This document shows, piece by piece, positions 52,884-60,523 of a stretch of DNA of 64,000 nt; positions within the stretch are counted from its first letter, which is position 1; every line of letters starts with the position of its first letter. The translations under genes were made by a program, and so were the position numbers. The notes beneath the pieces are model-generated. The model was not told where the DNA came from. It searched no databases and worked only from the letters and a program-made list of their open reading frames with translations. Source of the DNA: Elusimicrobium sp. An273 (lineage in GTDB: Bacteria > Elusimicrobiota > Elusimicrobia > Elusimicrobiales > Elusimicrobiaceae); contig NZ_NFJD01000001.1 of NCBI RefSeq assembly GCF_002159705.1, positions 186,001-250,000 on the forward strand, in the 5' to 3' direction.

Positions 52884-53227
52884 TGGAGGTGGGGGGATTC
52901 GCACCCCCGTCCGAACATCTTCTCCAACCGGGCGCTACAAGTTTAGCTTCGCTTTTGTAACCGCCGGCTAAGCGCGAAGCGGCACGCCTGCGGTTTGGTT
53001 CGTGGGTCTTAGGCAAAGCCGGACGAACCGCGCCCGCTTTGCCGCATTCCATATAATAACCGTGATCCCTTAGCGTATGGAAGACACCAAAGGCACGGTG
53101 GGACTAAGCGTTAGCCCAAGCGACTTGATTGTCGTTAGTTATTTTTTTGGCCCTATTTTAGCCGGCCTGGCCAACCGGCACTTGCTCCCGGGCGGCAACA
53201 GATACCCGTCGAATCTATTACACCCCC
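52884..53227 (-). ncRNA. ssrA: transfer-messenger RNA (tmRNA)
   Basis: On the minus strand the 5' end GGGGGTG pairs with CACCTCC at the 3' end (7-bp acceptor stem with one G-U), followed by discriminator A (52884). The CCA is not encoded. The 5' part has the tmRNA signature GATTCGACGGG. The 3' part has a T-arm GGGGG-TGCGAAT-CCCCC. The 344-nt length is normal. tmRNA with SmpB rescues stalled ribosomes and tags the products for Clp-type proteases. The tag frame is listed separately. Confidence 0.95.
53104..53151 (-). other. predicted tmRNA tag-peptide frame
   Basis: After AAATAG (compare AAATAGTC before the E. coli resume codon), the frame GCC AAA AAA ATA ... GCT TAG encodes AKKITNDNQVAWANA and a stop. 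NDN is a familiar tag core. The end WANA departs from the usual ALAA-like degron. The resume codon is inferred; other frames stop early. Confidence 0.6.
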
Positions 53228-53321
53228 GTTACATACGGAAATTGTCAAAGAGCTCTTCCTGTAAAAGAGTATTATATTGTATCATTTCTTATAACAATTT
53301 TGCGCAGTAAAGACAATATAT

Positions 53322-53732
53322 ATGTACGTAACTACCAAACCCACCATTTATTTGATTGACGGACTGAACTTGGTGCGCAGTTTTTTGTATGAATTTGCCC
53401 GGACGGAAGAAGAAGTAACGGCGGATTTCCTTGATTTTTTAAGTGAAATTTCGCAAGACGAGCACTACGCCATGCATCAGTACGAGGTAATTTTTGACGG
53501 TTCCTTCCGCCCCGTAGGCCCGCTGTACCGCGGCGGGGTGCATATTTCTTTTTCCGAGGAAGACTCCGCCGACCAGATCATCTACGAACGCGCCGCCTAT
53601 TTAAGCCAAAGCGGCAGCCGCGTGATTGCCGTGACGGACGACCGCCAGCTGCAGCAGGCGCTAAAAGAGCTGGGCGTAAAAACATTTTTCTGCCGTAAAT
53701 TTTACAACAGTTTAAAAACATTTGAAAAATAG
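53322..53732 (+). CDS. YacP-like NYN-domain ribonuclease
   Basis: This 136-aa protein has the PIN-like NYN fold. IYLIDGLNLVRSF carries the first catalytic Asp, then VIFDGS, SADQIIYERAAYL and VTDDRQLQQAL supply further acidic residues, as in YacP/Rae1. Rae1 cleaves mRNA on the ribosome in Bacillus. The gene lies between tmRNA and tRNA-Leu, which fits an RNA-related role, but the target is unknown. The start has a -10-like GACAAT only 4 nt upstream and no good Shine-Dalgarno. Confidence 0.88.
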   Translation: MYVTTKPTIYLIDGLNLVRSFLYEFARTEEEVTADFLDFLSEISQDEHYAMHQYEVIFDGSFRPVGPLYRGGVHISFSEEDSADQIIYERAAYLSQSGSRVIAVTDDRQLQQALKELGVKTFFCRKFYNSLKTFEK

Positions 53733-53792
53733 TTTCCTTCCCATAAAAAAAGTGCAAAGGGCCGTTTTTTTTGTTAAAATAGTGATATAAGA

Positions 53793-53875
53793 GGGCTGGT
53801 GGCGGAATGGCAGACGCGACAGACTTAAAATCTGTTGACCGCAAGGTCGTGGGGGTTCAAGTCCCCCCCTGCCCA
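53793..53875 (+). tRNA. tRNA-Leu (anticodon TAA)
   Basis: This is an 83-nt class II tRNA. The anticodon arm is ACAGA-CTTAAAA-TCTGT with anticodon TAA. A long variable arm (TGACCGCAAGGTCG) is typical of Leu. The T-arm is GGGGG-TTCAAGT-CCCCC. The acceptor stem GGGCTGG/CCTGCCC has one U-U mismatch at the fifth pair. The CCA is not encoded. Confidence 0.93.
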
Positions 53876-53910
53876 CTTAACACTTCCTGCCATTCAATCA
53901 AACCCACCGG

Positions 53911-53921
53911 TATAAAAAGCT
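53911..53921 (+). promoter_or_regulatory. leaderless-type promoter of psd
   Basis: TATAAA (53911-53916), five bases, then ATG. No Shine-Dalgarno. Confidence 0.5.
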
Positions 53922-54590
53922 ATGTTAGAAGATATCAACCGCACGCTTTCTAAGTGTCTTAGCTGGGTTGGCACCGTGTTGCCGTTAGGAATCAAATTTT
54001 TTGCAGTCGCCGTAGCGGCGGCCGCCATTTTGCTGTTTTTTGACCTGCGCACCCTGGGCGTATTGTGCTTGCTGGCGGGTTGTTTCTGCGCGTACTTTTT
54101 CCGCGATCCGAAACGCGAAACCGTTTTTGCAGACGACGAAATCGCCTGCCCGGCGGACGGAACCGTCCTCTCCATTAAAACCGAGGACGACCCCAACTCC
54201 GTCGTCATCCGCATTTTCCTGTCTATTTTTGACGTGCACATTCAGCGCTCTACCGTCAACGGAAGAACGGGCGAAATTTTTTACAACAAAGGCACTTTCC
54301 TGTTTGCCAACAACCCCGCCGCCGACAAAAACGAACGCAATTTAATTCAGCTGTTCCGCAACGGAAACCCGGCGCAGTTTGCCCATGTGGAGCAAATTAC
54401 CGGCGCCATTGCACGGCGCATTGAATGCTGGGTAAAGCCGCAGCAGGATATTAAAATCGGCGGGCACTTGGGGCTGGTGCGCTTTGGGTCGCAAGTGGCG
54501 GTATACCTGCCGAAAAATGCCGTACGCGTATTGGTAAAAGAAGGCCAAAAAGTGCAGGGCGGCATTACGGTGCTGGGGCTTTGGAAATAG
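53922..54590 (+). CDS. psd: phosphatidylserine decarboxylase proenzyme, short type
   Basis: This 222-aa proenzyme makes phosphatidylethanolamine. The two N-terminal hydrophobic helices (about 18-60) anchor it in the inner membrane. FFRDPKRE, CPADGTV and the DVHIQRSTVNG motif are typical of the compact Psd group. Self-cleavage should occur at Gly189-Ser190 in RFGSQVAVYLP, where Ser190 becomes the pyruvoyl group. It is followed 8 nt later by pssA, the enzyme before it in the pathway. Confidence 0.94.
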   Translation: MLEDINRTLSKCLSWVGTVLPLGIKFFAVAVAAAAILLFFDLRTLGVLCLLAGCFCAYFFRDPKRETVFADDEIACPADGTVLSIKTEDDPNSVVIRIFLSIFDVHIQRSTVNGRTGEIFYNKGTFLFANNPAADKNERNLIQLFRNGNPAQFAHVEQITGAIARRIECWVKPQQDIKIGGHLGLVRFGSQVAVYLPKNAVRVLVKEGQKVQGGITVLGLWK

Positions 54591-54598
54591 GGGCGCTT

Positions 54599-55393
54599 AT
54601 GCAAGACGAAAATAAAGAAACCAAAGTTGTGGACAGACTTAAACACACCGGCGCGCTGACGGCGCCTTCCCTGTTTACGCTTGGGAATTTATCCTGCGGA
54701 TTCTTTTCTATTTTAGCCTCCGCCCGGGGCAACTTTGCCCAAGCCGGCTGGCTGATTTTGGCGGCCGCCGTATTTGATATGTTTGACGGACGCATTGCCC
54801 GCTTATTGGACGCCGAAAGCGATTTCGGCGTGGAAATGGATTCTTTGGCCGATGCCGTTTCGTTCTGTGCGGCGCCGGCTTTTTTGATGTATTTTTTCGT
54901 TTTACACGCTCAGCCGCTTTGGGGCGCGCCGATTGCCTGCGTGTATACGTGTTTCGGCGTGTTGCGCTTGGCCAAGTTTAACACCATGGCCCATGCGGGG
55001 CAAGGCTCTAAAAAATATTTCTCCGGTCTGCCCGTTCCGGCGCCGGCGGCGCTGTTGGCTTCGTTTGCCATTTCCTATAGCATTATGGAAGGCGAAATGG
55101 GCGGACGCAACATTCACCTGCTGACGTTGTACCTGCCGCATCTGTACAATTTTGTTTGGTTTGCCATGCTGATTTTATCGCTGTTAATGGTATCCAACAT
55201 TCCGTATGCGGCGTTTAAAGCCAAACGCGAAAAACGCTTGAGCGTATGGACGCTGTTGTTAATCGTGTTTTTGGTGGTAATGTTAATCCGCTTCCCGCAA
55301 GATGTAATCTTTATCGTATTTTCCTTGTATGTCATCTTCGGCTTGCTGGCGGTATTGTACCGGGCTTTCCGCGGCATTAAAGTGGAAAAATAA
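54599..55393 (+). CDS. pssA: CDP-diacylglycerol-serine O-phosphatidyltransferase
   Basis: This 264-aa integral membrane enzyme makes phosphatidylserine. The CDP-alcohol phosphotransferase motif is complete: Asp60, Asp63-Gly64, Ala67-Arg68, Gly77, Asp81 and Asp85. About eight hydrophobic helices. The ATG at 54599 follows GGGG; an in-frame TTG at 54581 overlaps psd and is less likely. With psd it gives phosphatidylethanolamine, the expected main lipid of a diderm. Confidence 0.94.
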   Translation: MQDENKETKVVDRLKHTGALTAPSLFTLGNLSCGFFSILASARGNFAQAGWLILAAAVFDMFDGRIARLLDAESDFGVEMDSLADAVSFCAAPAFLMYFFVLHAQPLWGAPIACVYTCFGVLRLAKFNTMAHAGQGSKKYFSGLPVPAPAALLASFAISYSIMEGEMGGRNIHLLTLYLPHLYNFVWFAMLILSLLMVSNIPYAAFKAKREKRLSVWTLLLIVFLVVMLIRFPQDVIFIVFSLYVIFGLLAVLYRAFRGIKVEK

Positions 55394-55407
55394 ATTTGTA
55401 TTCACAA

Positions 55408-55442
55408 ACACCCCCCAGCCCACAGCCGGGGGGTGTTTTTTT
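55408..55442 (+). terminator. terminator of psd-pssA
   Basis: Stem ACACCCCCC/GGGGGGTGT around an 11-nt loop, then a seven-T run. Confidence 0.88.
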
Positions 55443-55484
55443 GACTTGTTTTGGCTTTTAAACCATCAACGAATGATACCCAAA

Positions 55485-55518
55485 CAAAAACGCCGAGCTT
55501 TTGTAAGCCCGGCGTTTG
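55485..55518 (-). terminator. terminator of the RDD/pilin-like gene
   Basis: Minus strand stem AAACGCCGGGCTT/AAGCTCGGCGTTT with one G-U pair and ACAA loop, then T. Confidence 0.85.
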
Positions 55519-55534
55519 ATGATGTGCCGTTAGA

Positions 55535-56401
55535 TTATTTAGACGTAAAATAAACAGGCGTATTGCGCGCGTCCCGAGCCCGGGCGGAAATTTTGTAGTA
55601 ATTTCCCTGTACGCCAATTTTAAATCCCTTCGGATACAATACCTTTTGCGTATCCCGCTGGAATTGTACCGGATCGCCGGACAATAAAGACAAGCGCAAT
55701 AGATCGTTGGTATAGCTGCCATAGCGGTTGTAATGGGCTTCTTCCAACAGGGCAATCTTGCCCAAATGCTCTTGCGCCCGGCGGATATAGAATTGCTGAA
55801 GCGTCCCGCCTCTTCCAAAAAACTGCGTATAGGAAGTAGCTGCAAACGCCACGAGCAAGACTCCCCCCAGCAAACGCACCATGGTGCGTTCCATCCACGT
55901 TTTTTCGCGGATTTGCACGACCACGCTTCCGCCCAAAAAATCCTGTAAGGCGCGGTGTTTATCATCAAAGAATGCCAATAAGAACCCACACATTAAAAGG
56001 GCCGCGCTGAAATAATATCCAATCGCCCGCAGAAACGCGCGCGGCAGCGAAATGGGGCCGCTTAAATCCTTTTTTACGACGGCAATGCCGACCAACGCCT
56101 TGCCTAAAGTGACGCGGTCTCCGCTGGAGAGAATGGTTTCATACAAAATAAACAAAAGGTTAATCCCAATAAAAATAGAAGCAATTTGCCACAGCTCGGT
56201 AATAGGCCCCATGATGTTCAAAATTACTCTGGCAATAAGCTGGGCGGGGATAAATACGACGCCATAGTCAATTAAAAGCGCCACAAAGCGTTCCGTTACC
56301 GAAGCGTATTCCACTTGTTTTTTTTCAGCGGGTTCTTCGGCTGGCGGCTGCTGCAGCGTGGGAATTTCCGGCTCCATGATATTAATGCGTTTCTCAATCA
56401 T
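55535..56401 (-). CDS. RDD-family membrane protein fused to a pilin-like C-terminal domain
   Basis: This 288-aa protein has a Glu/Pro-rich N-terminal 30 residues. The RDD domain (about 33-160) has SVTERFVALLIDYG (the R and D), several membrane helices, TLGKALVGI and DDKHRALQDFLGG. A further helix (about 172-192) leads to a soluble domain, AQEHLGKIALLEEAHYNRYG, then SYTNDLLRL and GFKIGVQGNYYKISA. This strongly recalls the alpha-1-C plus beta sheet of type IV pilins, but without a prepilin leader. RDD proteins are poorly understood membrane proteins. Start: GGAGGG 10 nt before the ATG at 56401. Confidence 0.8.
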   Translation of the reverse strand: MIEKRINIMEPEIPTLQQPPAEEPAEKKQVEYASVTERFVALLIDYGVVFIPAQLIARVILNIMGPITELWQIASIFIGINLLFILYETILSSGDRVTLGKALVGIAVVKKDLSGPISLPRAFLRAIGYYFSAALLMCGFLLAFFDDKHRALQDFLGGSVVVQIREKTWMERTMVRLLGGVLLVAFAATSYTQFFGRGGTLQQFYIRRAQEHLGKIALLEEAHYNRYGSYTNDLLRLSLLSGDPVQFQRDTQKVLYPKGFKIGVQGNYYKISARARDARNTPVYFTSK

Positions 56402-56453
56402 AAAAAGAAGGCCCTCCGTTTAGTTATTATAACAAGTTTTTTCCTCTCTAAAC

Positions 56454-56485
56454 AAAAAACGGACGGGGAATTTCCCCGTCCGTTT
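56454..56485 (-). terminator. terminator of the SSS symporter gene
   Basis: Stem AAACGGACGGGG/CCCCGTCCGTTT with a short A/T loop. The minus strand continues TTTTTTG. Confidence 0.92.
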
Positions 56486-56499
56486 GGGCAAACTTTTTG

Positions 56500-58098
56500 C
56501 TACGCGGCAATCCCCATCCGCGAAAACAGCACATATACGCCAAAAACACACAGCACAATGGCAATGCTGACCACTACCCGCATATTCCACGGGGTGGTAT
56601 CTACAATGTGCAAATCTTTCCCGTCATCATACTTATTTTTGGCGGGCCAAAATTTGCCGGTAATGTACATAAACACAATGGAAATAACGAACAGTATGGC
56701 CAGCACATGCAAGAAGTGCAAGTCCGTTTTCACAATGCCAAGCTGCGTCAGGCCGTAGCCGATCATAAAGAAAATCAGCGTTACTTTGGCCGCCCACGCC
56801 GGTGCGGTTTTATTGAGCATACCGAAGATAATCAGCGTAAAAATCGGCACATTGTAAAAACCGTTTACCATTTGCAGGTAGTTAAACAATCCCGAAGGAG
56901 CCATGGCAATCAGCGGGGCCACACACATGGAGAAGATCGCCAAAATAATCCCCACATACTTGCCTTTGGTTACCAGGTCTTCGTCGGTGGCGGTGGGCTT
57001 AATCAGCGGTTTGTACACATTGAGCATAAACAGCGTAGAAGAAGAGTTCAGCGCCGCATTAAACGAGCTTACAATGGCACCGAACAATACGGCCGCGAAG
57101 AAGCCGATCAAATAGAACGGAAGCACTTTGTTTACCAGCATCGGGTAAGCCATATCCCCCACCTTCAAGGGGTTATCCTGGAAAATATGGAAGGCCACAA
57201 TGCCCGGAATAATCAGATAAATCGGCCCGATTAACTTAAAAATGGCCGCGAGGAAAAGGCCTTTCTGCCCTTCCTTTAAGTTTTTCGCCGCCAGGGCACG
57301 CTGAATAATGGTTTGGTTGCAGCCCCAGTAAAACAAGTTTACCAGGAACATCCCCGTAAACATGGTGGCAAAAGGCACCGGATCATTCGGGCCGCCAATG
57401 GCGTTAAATTTTTCGGGGTGTGCTTTGACCACTTCCGTAAGCCCGCCTAAAATGTCTCCGCCGCCCACATAGGCCAGCGCGAACAGCGGCACCATCAGTC
57501 CGCCGAAAATAAGCCCGATTCCGTTTAACGTATCGGCAATGGCCATAATGCGAAGGCCGCCGAAAATGGTGTAGAGGCAGCCCAACACGCCAATGGCAAC
57601 CACCACCACGATAATGGCCATCATTTCGGACATGCCGAAAGTATCCATAATGTTAAAAATACCGCCCATTCCAATGGCGCCCGAATACAGCACCGTAGGA
57701 AGCAAAATCAACACATAGCCGGCCAAAAAGAGGAAATTGACAAACTGCTTGGTGGCGGAATCGTACCGATCTCCCACAAAATCCGGAATGGTGGCATATC
57801 CTTTTTTAAGGTACCGGGGCAGAAAGAAAAAAGCTACGATAATCAGCGCCAAAGACGCCCCAATTTCGTAGCCGATTCCGGACATATTGAACATATATCC
57901 CTGCCCGTTTAGCCCTACCATTTGTTCGGTAGACAGGTTCGTTAGCAACAGCGAAGCCGCGATTACCCACCCGGTTAGTCCTCTTCCGGCCAAAAAATAG
58001 CCTTCCGAGGAGGATGCGTCTTTTTTTCTCGTCAAATAATACGACAGCCCCAACACGAGCGCCGTAAATCCGACAAACGACGATATCGTTAGCAGCAT
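56500..58098 (-). CDS. sodium:solute symporter, SGLT-like
   Basis: This 532-aa protein of the SSS family has about 14 membrane helices. SEGYFLAGRGLTGWVIAASL, STEQMVGLNGQGY, TIPDFVGDRYDS and FYWGCNQTIIQRALAAKNL match the Vibrio sodium/galactose symporter type. This suggests Na+-driven uptake of a sugar or related solute. No sugar-catabolic genes are adjacent to name the substrate. It is monocistronic. The divergent 208 bp to the LemA-like gene holds both promoters. Confidence 0.9.
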   Translation of the reverse strand: MLLTISSFVGFTALVLGLSYYLTRKKDASSSEGYFLAGRGLTGWVIAASLLLTNLSTEQMVGLNGQGYMFNMSGIGYEIGASLALIIVAFFFLPRYLKKGYATIPDFVGDRYDSATKQFVNFLFLAGYVLILLPTVLYSGAIGMGGIFNIMDTFGMSEMMAIIVVVVAIGVLGCLYTIFGGLRIMAIADTLNGIGLIFGGLMVPLFALAYVGGGDILGGLTEVVKAHPEKFNAIGGPNDPVPFATMFTGMFLVNLFYWGCNQTIIQRALAAKNLKEGQKGLFLAAIFKLIGPIYLIIPGIVAFHIFQDNPLKVGDMAYPMLVNKVLPFYLIGFFAAVLFGAIVSSFNAALNSSSTLFMLNVYKPLIKPTATDEDLVTKGKYVGIILAIFSMCVAPLIAMAPSGLFNYLQMVNGFYNVPIFTLIIFGMLNKTAPAWAAKVTLIFFMIGYGLTQLGIVKTDLHFLHVLAILFVISIVFMYITGKFWPAKNKYDDGKDLHIVDTTPWNMRVVVSIAIVLCVFGVYVLFSRMGIAA

Positions 58099-58269
58099 GG
58101 ATTCCTCCGTTTGGAAATAAAGAATTGCAAAACTCCGGCAACGGCCGGCCCTACTTGAGAATGTTTCCTATTAACCCGCCGCACACGCCAGGTGGCGGCA
58201 GCAGTCCTTGATTTCTGTCGGGTTAATATTTATACTTTGTAGTAGCTGGGCTGCTACTTTCATTGTAAT

Positions 58270-58275
58270 TATAAT
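58270..58275 (+). promoter_or_regulatory. -10 box of the LemA-like gene
   Basis: Consensus TATAAT 31 nt before the ATG at 58307, with GGAGG as Shine-Dalgarno between. An imperfect inverted repeat GTAGTAGC-TGG-GCTGCTAC lies just upstream. Confidence 0.55.
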
Positions 58276-58306
58276 CCGTCTGTTAGTCAACGGGGAGGAC
58301 GACAAT

Positions 58307-58846
58307 ATGGTGATTTGGTTTTTGTTTGGGGCAATGTGCATGTTGGTGGTGTTACTCATGTTGGCGTACGTCAAATTTGTATCGCTTAATAAAGCGGCGC
58401 AAAACGCGTGGCAGCAGCTGGATAACAATATGAAAAACCGCGCAGAGCTAATTCCCAGTTTGGCCTTGTCGGCCGCGTCTTTCCCGGAACTGGATCGCGA
58501 ATTTATTTACGAACTGTCCCACTTAAAAGACGCCTGCCGCAAAACCGCCACCCTGCAGGAACGGGTACAATTGGAAAGCGACATTACCAAAAAATTTAAA
58601 AAAGTGTTTACCGCCGCCATGCAGCACCCGGAACTCAAAGACGACGAACACTTCTTAAAACTGCAGCGCAGCATCATCCACGCGGAAGGCAAAGTGCAGT
58701 CCTCCAAGAAAAAATACAACAGCGCCGCGCGGGATTTTAATACGATTACCGGGGTAATTCCGCTTAATTTGATTGCCAAAATGTTTGAATTTGAGCCTTA
58801 CGAATACTTTGATTTTGACCCCAGCTTAGAAAAAGTAATGCAGTAA
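58307..58846 (+). CDS. divergent LemA-family protein
   Basis: This 179-aa protein has one N-terminal membrane helix (about 3-22), then a helical bundle with AYVKFVSLNKAAQNAWQQLD and RAELIPSL in place of the typical YNxLV..R..V..AWS.IDVQLKRRxDLIPNL. The late region FNTITGVIPLNLIAKMFEFE matches the LemA IxxFPxNxIA signature. It is a distant paralogue of the lemA at 59951-60514 and converges on the lemA-htpX pair. LemA proteins are membrane helical bundles of unclear function. Start ATG 58307 with GGAGG is preferred over 58208. Confidence 0.83.
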   Translation: MVIWFLFGAMCMLVVLLMLAYVKFVSLNKAAQNAWQQLDNNMKNRAELIPSLALSAASFPELDREFIYELSHLKDACRKTATLQERVQLESDITKKFKKVFTAAMQHPELKDDEHFLKLQRSIIHAEGKVQSSKKKYNSAARDFNTITGVIPLNLIAKMFEFEPYEYFDFDPSLEKVMQ

Positions 58847-58857
58847 CCTTTTGACGC

Positions 58858-58890
58858 AAAAAGCCCCGGCCCTAAGGCCGGGGCTTTTTT
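58858..58890. terminator. bidirectional terminator between the two lemA loci
   Basis: Stem AAAAAGCCCCGGCC/GGCCGGGGCTTTTT with CTAA loop, between converging genes. Confidence 0.94.
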
Positions 58891-58904
58891 GTATGGAAAA
58901 GCGT

Positions 58905-59948
58905 TCAAATTCTTCCGTCCATTTCCTGCAACGCGGCAATGCGCTCTTCCACCGGCGGGTGCGTGGCAAACAAACCCGACAGCGACGCAAACAACCCGTT
59001 CTTTTGAAGCGGATTTTCAATACACATCGCCGCCATACTGGCATGTTCGTCCAACGCTTCCACGCGGGGATCGGCACTGATTTTGCGCAACGCACGGGCC
59101 AAAGCCGCCGGATGACGCGTCATCAAAGCGCCCGTGGCATCTGCCTGAAACTCCCGCGTACGCGAAACCGCCAGCCGTATAAGCGGCGCGACTAAATAGC
59201 CGTATATGGCAAAAAAGATACCTAACACAAACATAAGGGCCGCCGCCCCGCCGGAATTTTTGCTGCTGCGCCGGCTGGCACGCAAACCCATCCGGAAACA
59301 AATTTCCGACAAAAAGGTAAAAAAGGAAATGCCGGCCACCGTAATCAGCATCAGCCGGATATCCCTGTTTTGAATATGGGCCAATTCGTGCGCCACCACT
59401 CCTTCCAGCTCCACCCGTTCCAATTTTTGCACAATTCCTTTCGTCAGCGCGACCGAAGCGTGTTCCGGATCCCGCCCGGTGGCAAACGCATTGAGCGATT
59501 CGTCATCTATAATATAGATGCGCGGCGTGGGAAGCCCTTGGGAAATACACAGGTTTTCCACCAAATTATAAATTTCCGGCTGGTCTTCCCGGTGGATTTC
59601 AATCGCCCGGGCTCCGTGCAGCAACATCCGGTCGCCCGCGAAGTATGCAATGACAATCCACAACACGGCCCCCACCCACAGGAACGGAAGCACGTACAGC
59701 GCCGTTTGGTTGGCGTGCTCCAGCGCGGAAGATCCCTCCTCCGCGGGCGTTTGGGAATAATAGGAGCGCGGGGCCGTTTGAGAATAATAAGAACCCGAGT
59801 AAGACGATTGCCCTTGGGGGGTGGAGGCCAGCTGGTAAAACCCGAACAGGAACACATATCCCAACACCACAAAGGTAATCGGAAATAACAAAACAAGCAG
59901 CCACGTGCGCCGCTTGTTTTGTGCAATATGATCGTAGATGGTAGCCAT
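58905..59948 (-). CDS. htpX: HtpX-like M48 membrane metallopeptidase
   Basis: This 347-aa M48 zinc protease of the inner membrane has one helix at about 17-38, a Ser/Tyr/Gln-rich loop, and a second helix. The zinc motif HELAH is at 187-191. A hydrophobic pair follows, then SRTREFQADA with the third zinc ligand Glu. It probably degrades misfolded membrane proteins. It starts 2 nt after lemA, a pairing common in bacteria. It ends in a palindromic terminator. Confidence 0.92.
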   Translation of the reverse strand: MATIYDHIAQNKRRTWLLVLLFPITFVVLGYVFLFGFYQLASTPQGQSSYSGSYYSQTAPRSYYSQTPAEEGSSALEHANQTALYVLPFLWVGAVLWIVIAYFAGDRMLLHGARAIEIHREDQPEIYNLVENLCISQGLPTPRIYIIDDESLNAFATGRDPEHASVALTKGIVQKLERVELEGVVAHELAHIQNRDIRLMLITVAGISFFTFLSEICFRMGLRASRRSSKNSGGAAALMFVLGIFFAIYGYLVAPLIRLAVSRTREFQADATGALMTRHPAALARALRKISADPRVEALDEHASMAAMCIENPLQKNGLFASLSGLFATHPPVEERIAALQEMDGRI

Positions 59949-59950
59949 TG

Positions 59951-60514
59951 TCAGAATTGGACTTTCACTGCGCTGCGGGCGTCCTGTTCCTCTTCGGCCA
60001 GTTCAAAGAAGTCCCGTTTTTCAAAGTGGAACATGGAAGCAATGATGTTGCTGGGGAACAATTCAATTTTCGTGTTTAACGCCAGCACATTGCCGTTGTA
60101 AAAGCGGCGGGCCGCCTGCAGTTTGTCTTCCGTGTCGCGCAGTTCGCGCTGCAATTCCATAAAGTTGGCGTTGGCTTTTAAGTCCGGATAATTTTCCGAC
60201 AAGGCAAATATGGATTTCAGCGCCCCCGTCAGCATACTTTCCGACTGGGACAGTTCTTTCATATTGCCCTGCGCCGCCATGGCGATATTGCGCGCCTGGA
60301 TGACTTTTTCCAACGTACCGCTTTCGTGCTTGGCGTATCCCTTTACGGTTTCCACCAAGTTCGGAATCAAATCATACCGACGTTTCATTTGCACTTCAAT
60401 ATCGCTCCACGCCTCGGTTACGCGGTTTTTAAGCAAGATGAATTTATTGTACGTCATCATGGCGTAAACGCCAAATACCGCCAGTATTAAAATAACTATC
60501 CAAATTCCGTTCAT
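59951..60514 (-). CDS. lemA: LemA-family protein
   Basis: This 187-aa canonical LemA has an N-terminal helix, YNKFILLKNRVTEAWSDIEV, MKRRYDLIPNLVETVKGYA, and late FYNGNVLALNTKIELFPSNI. The N-terminus is probably outside and the helical bundle inside the membrane. The function is not established. AGGAGA, partly formed by the preceding stop codon, serves as Shine-Dalgarno, so it is coupled to the LTA-synthase-like gene upstream and to htpX downstream. Confidence 0.93.
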   Translation of the reverse strand: MNGIWIVILILAVFGVYAMMTYNKFILLKNRVTEAWSDIEVQMKRRYDLIPNLVETVKGYAKHESGTLEKVIQARNIAMAAQGNMKELSQSESMLTGALKSIFALSENYPDLKANANFMELQRELRDTEDKLQAARRFYNGNVLALNTKIELFPSNIIASMFHFEKRDFFELAEEEQDARSAVKVQF

Positions 60515-60523
60515 TTATTTCTC

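Noticed and set aside
56497-57234. 245-codon plus-strand open frame in the symporter gene
   Set aside because: His/Arg/Gln-rich shadow of an intact membrane-protein gene.
58160-58205. Hairpin-forming GC-rich stretch (GCCGC...GCGGC) that might be a small RNA or riboswitch
   Set aside because: Short, without T run or recognised riboswitch core; more likely part of the divergent promoter region.
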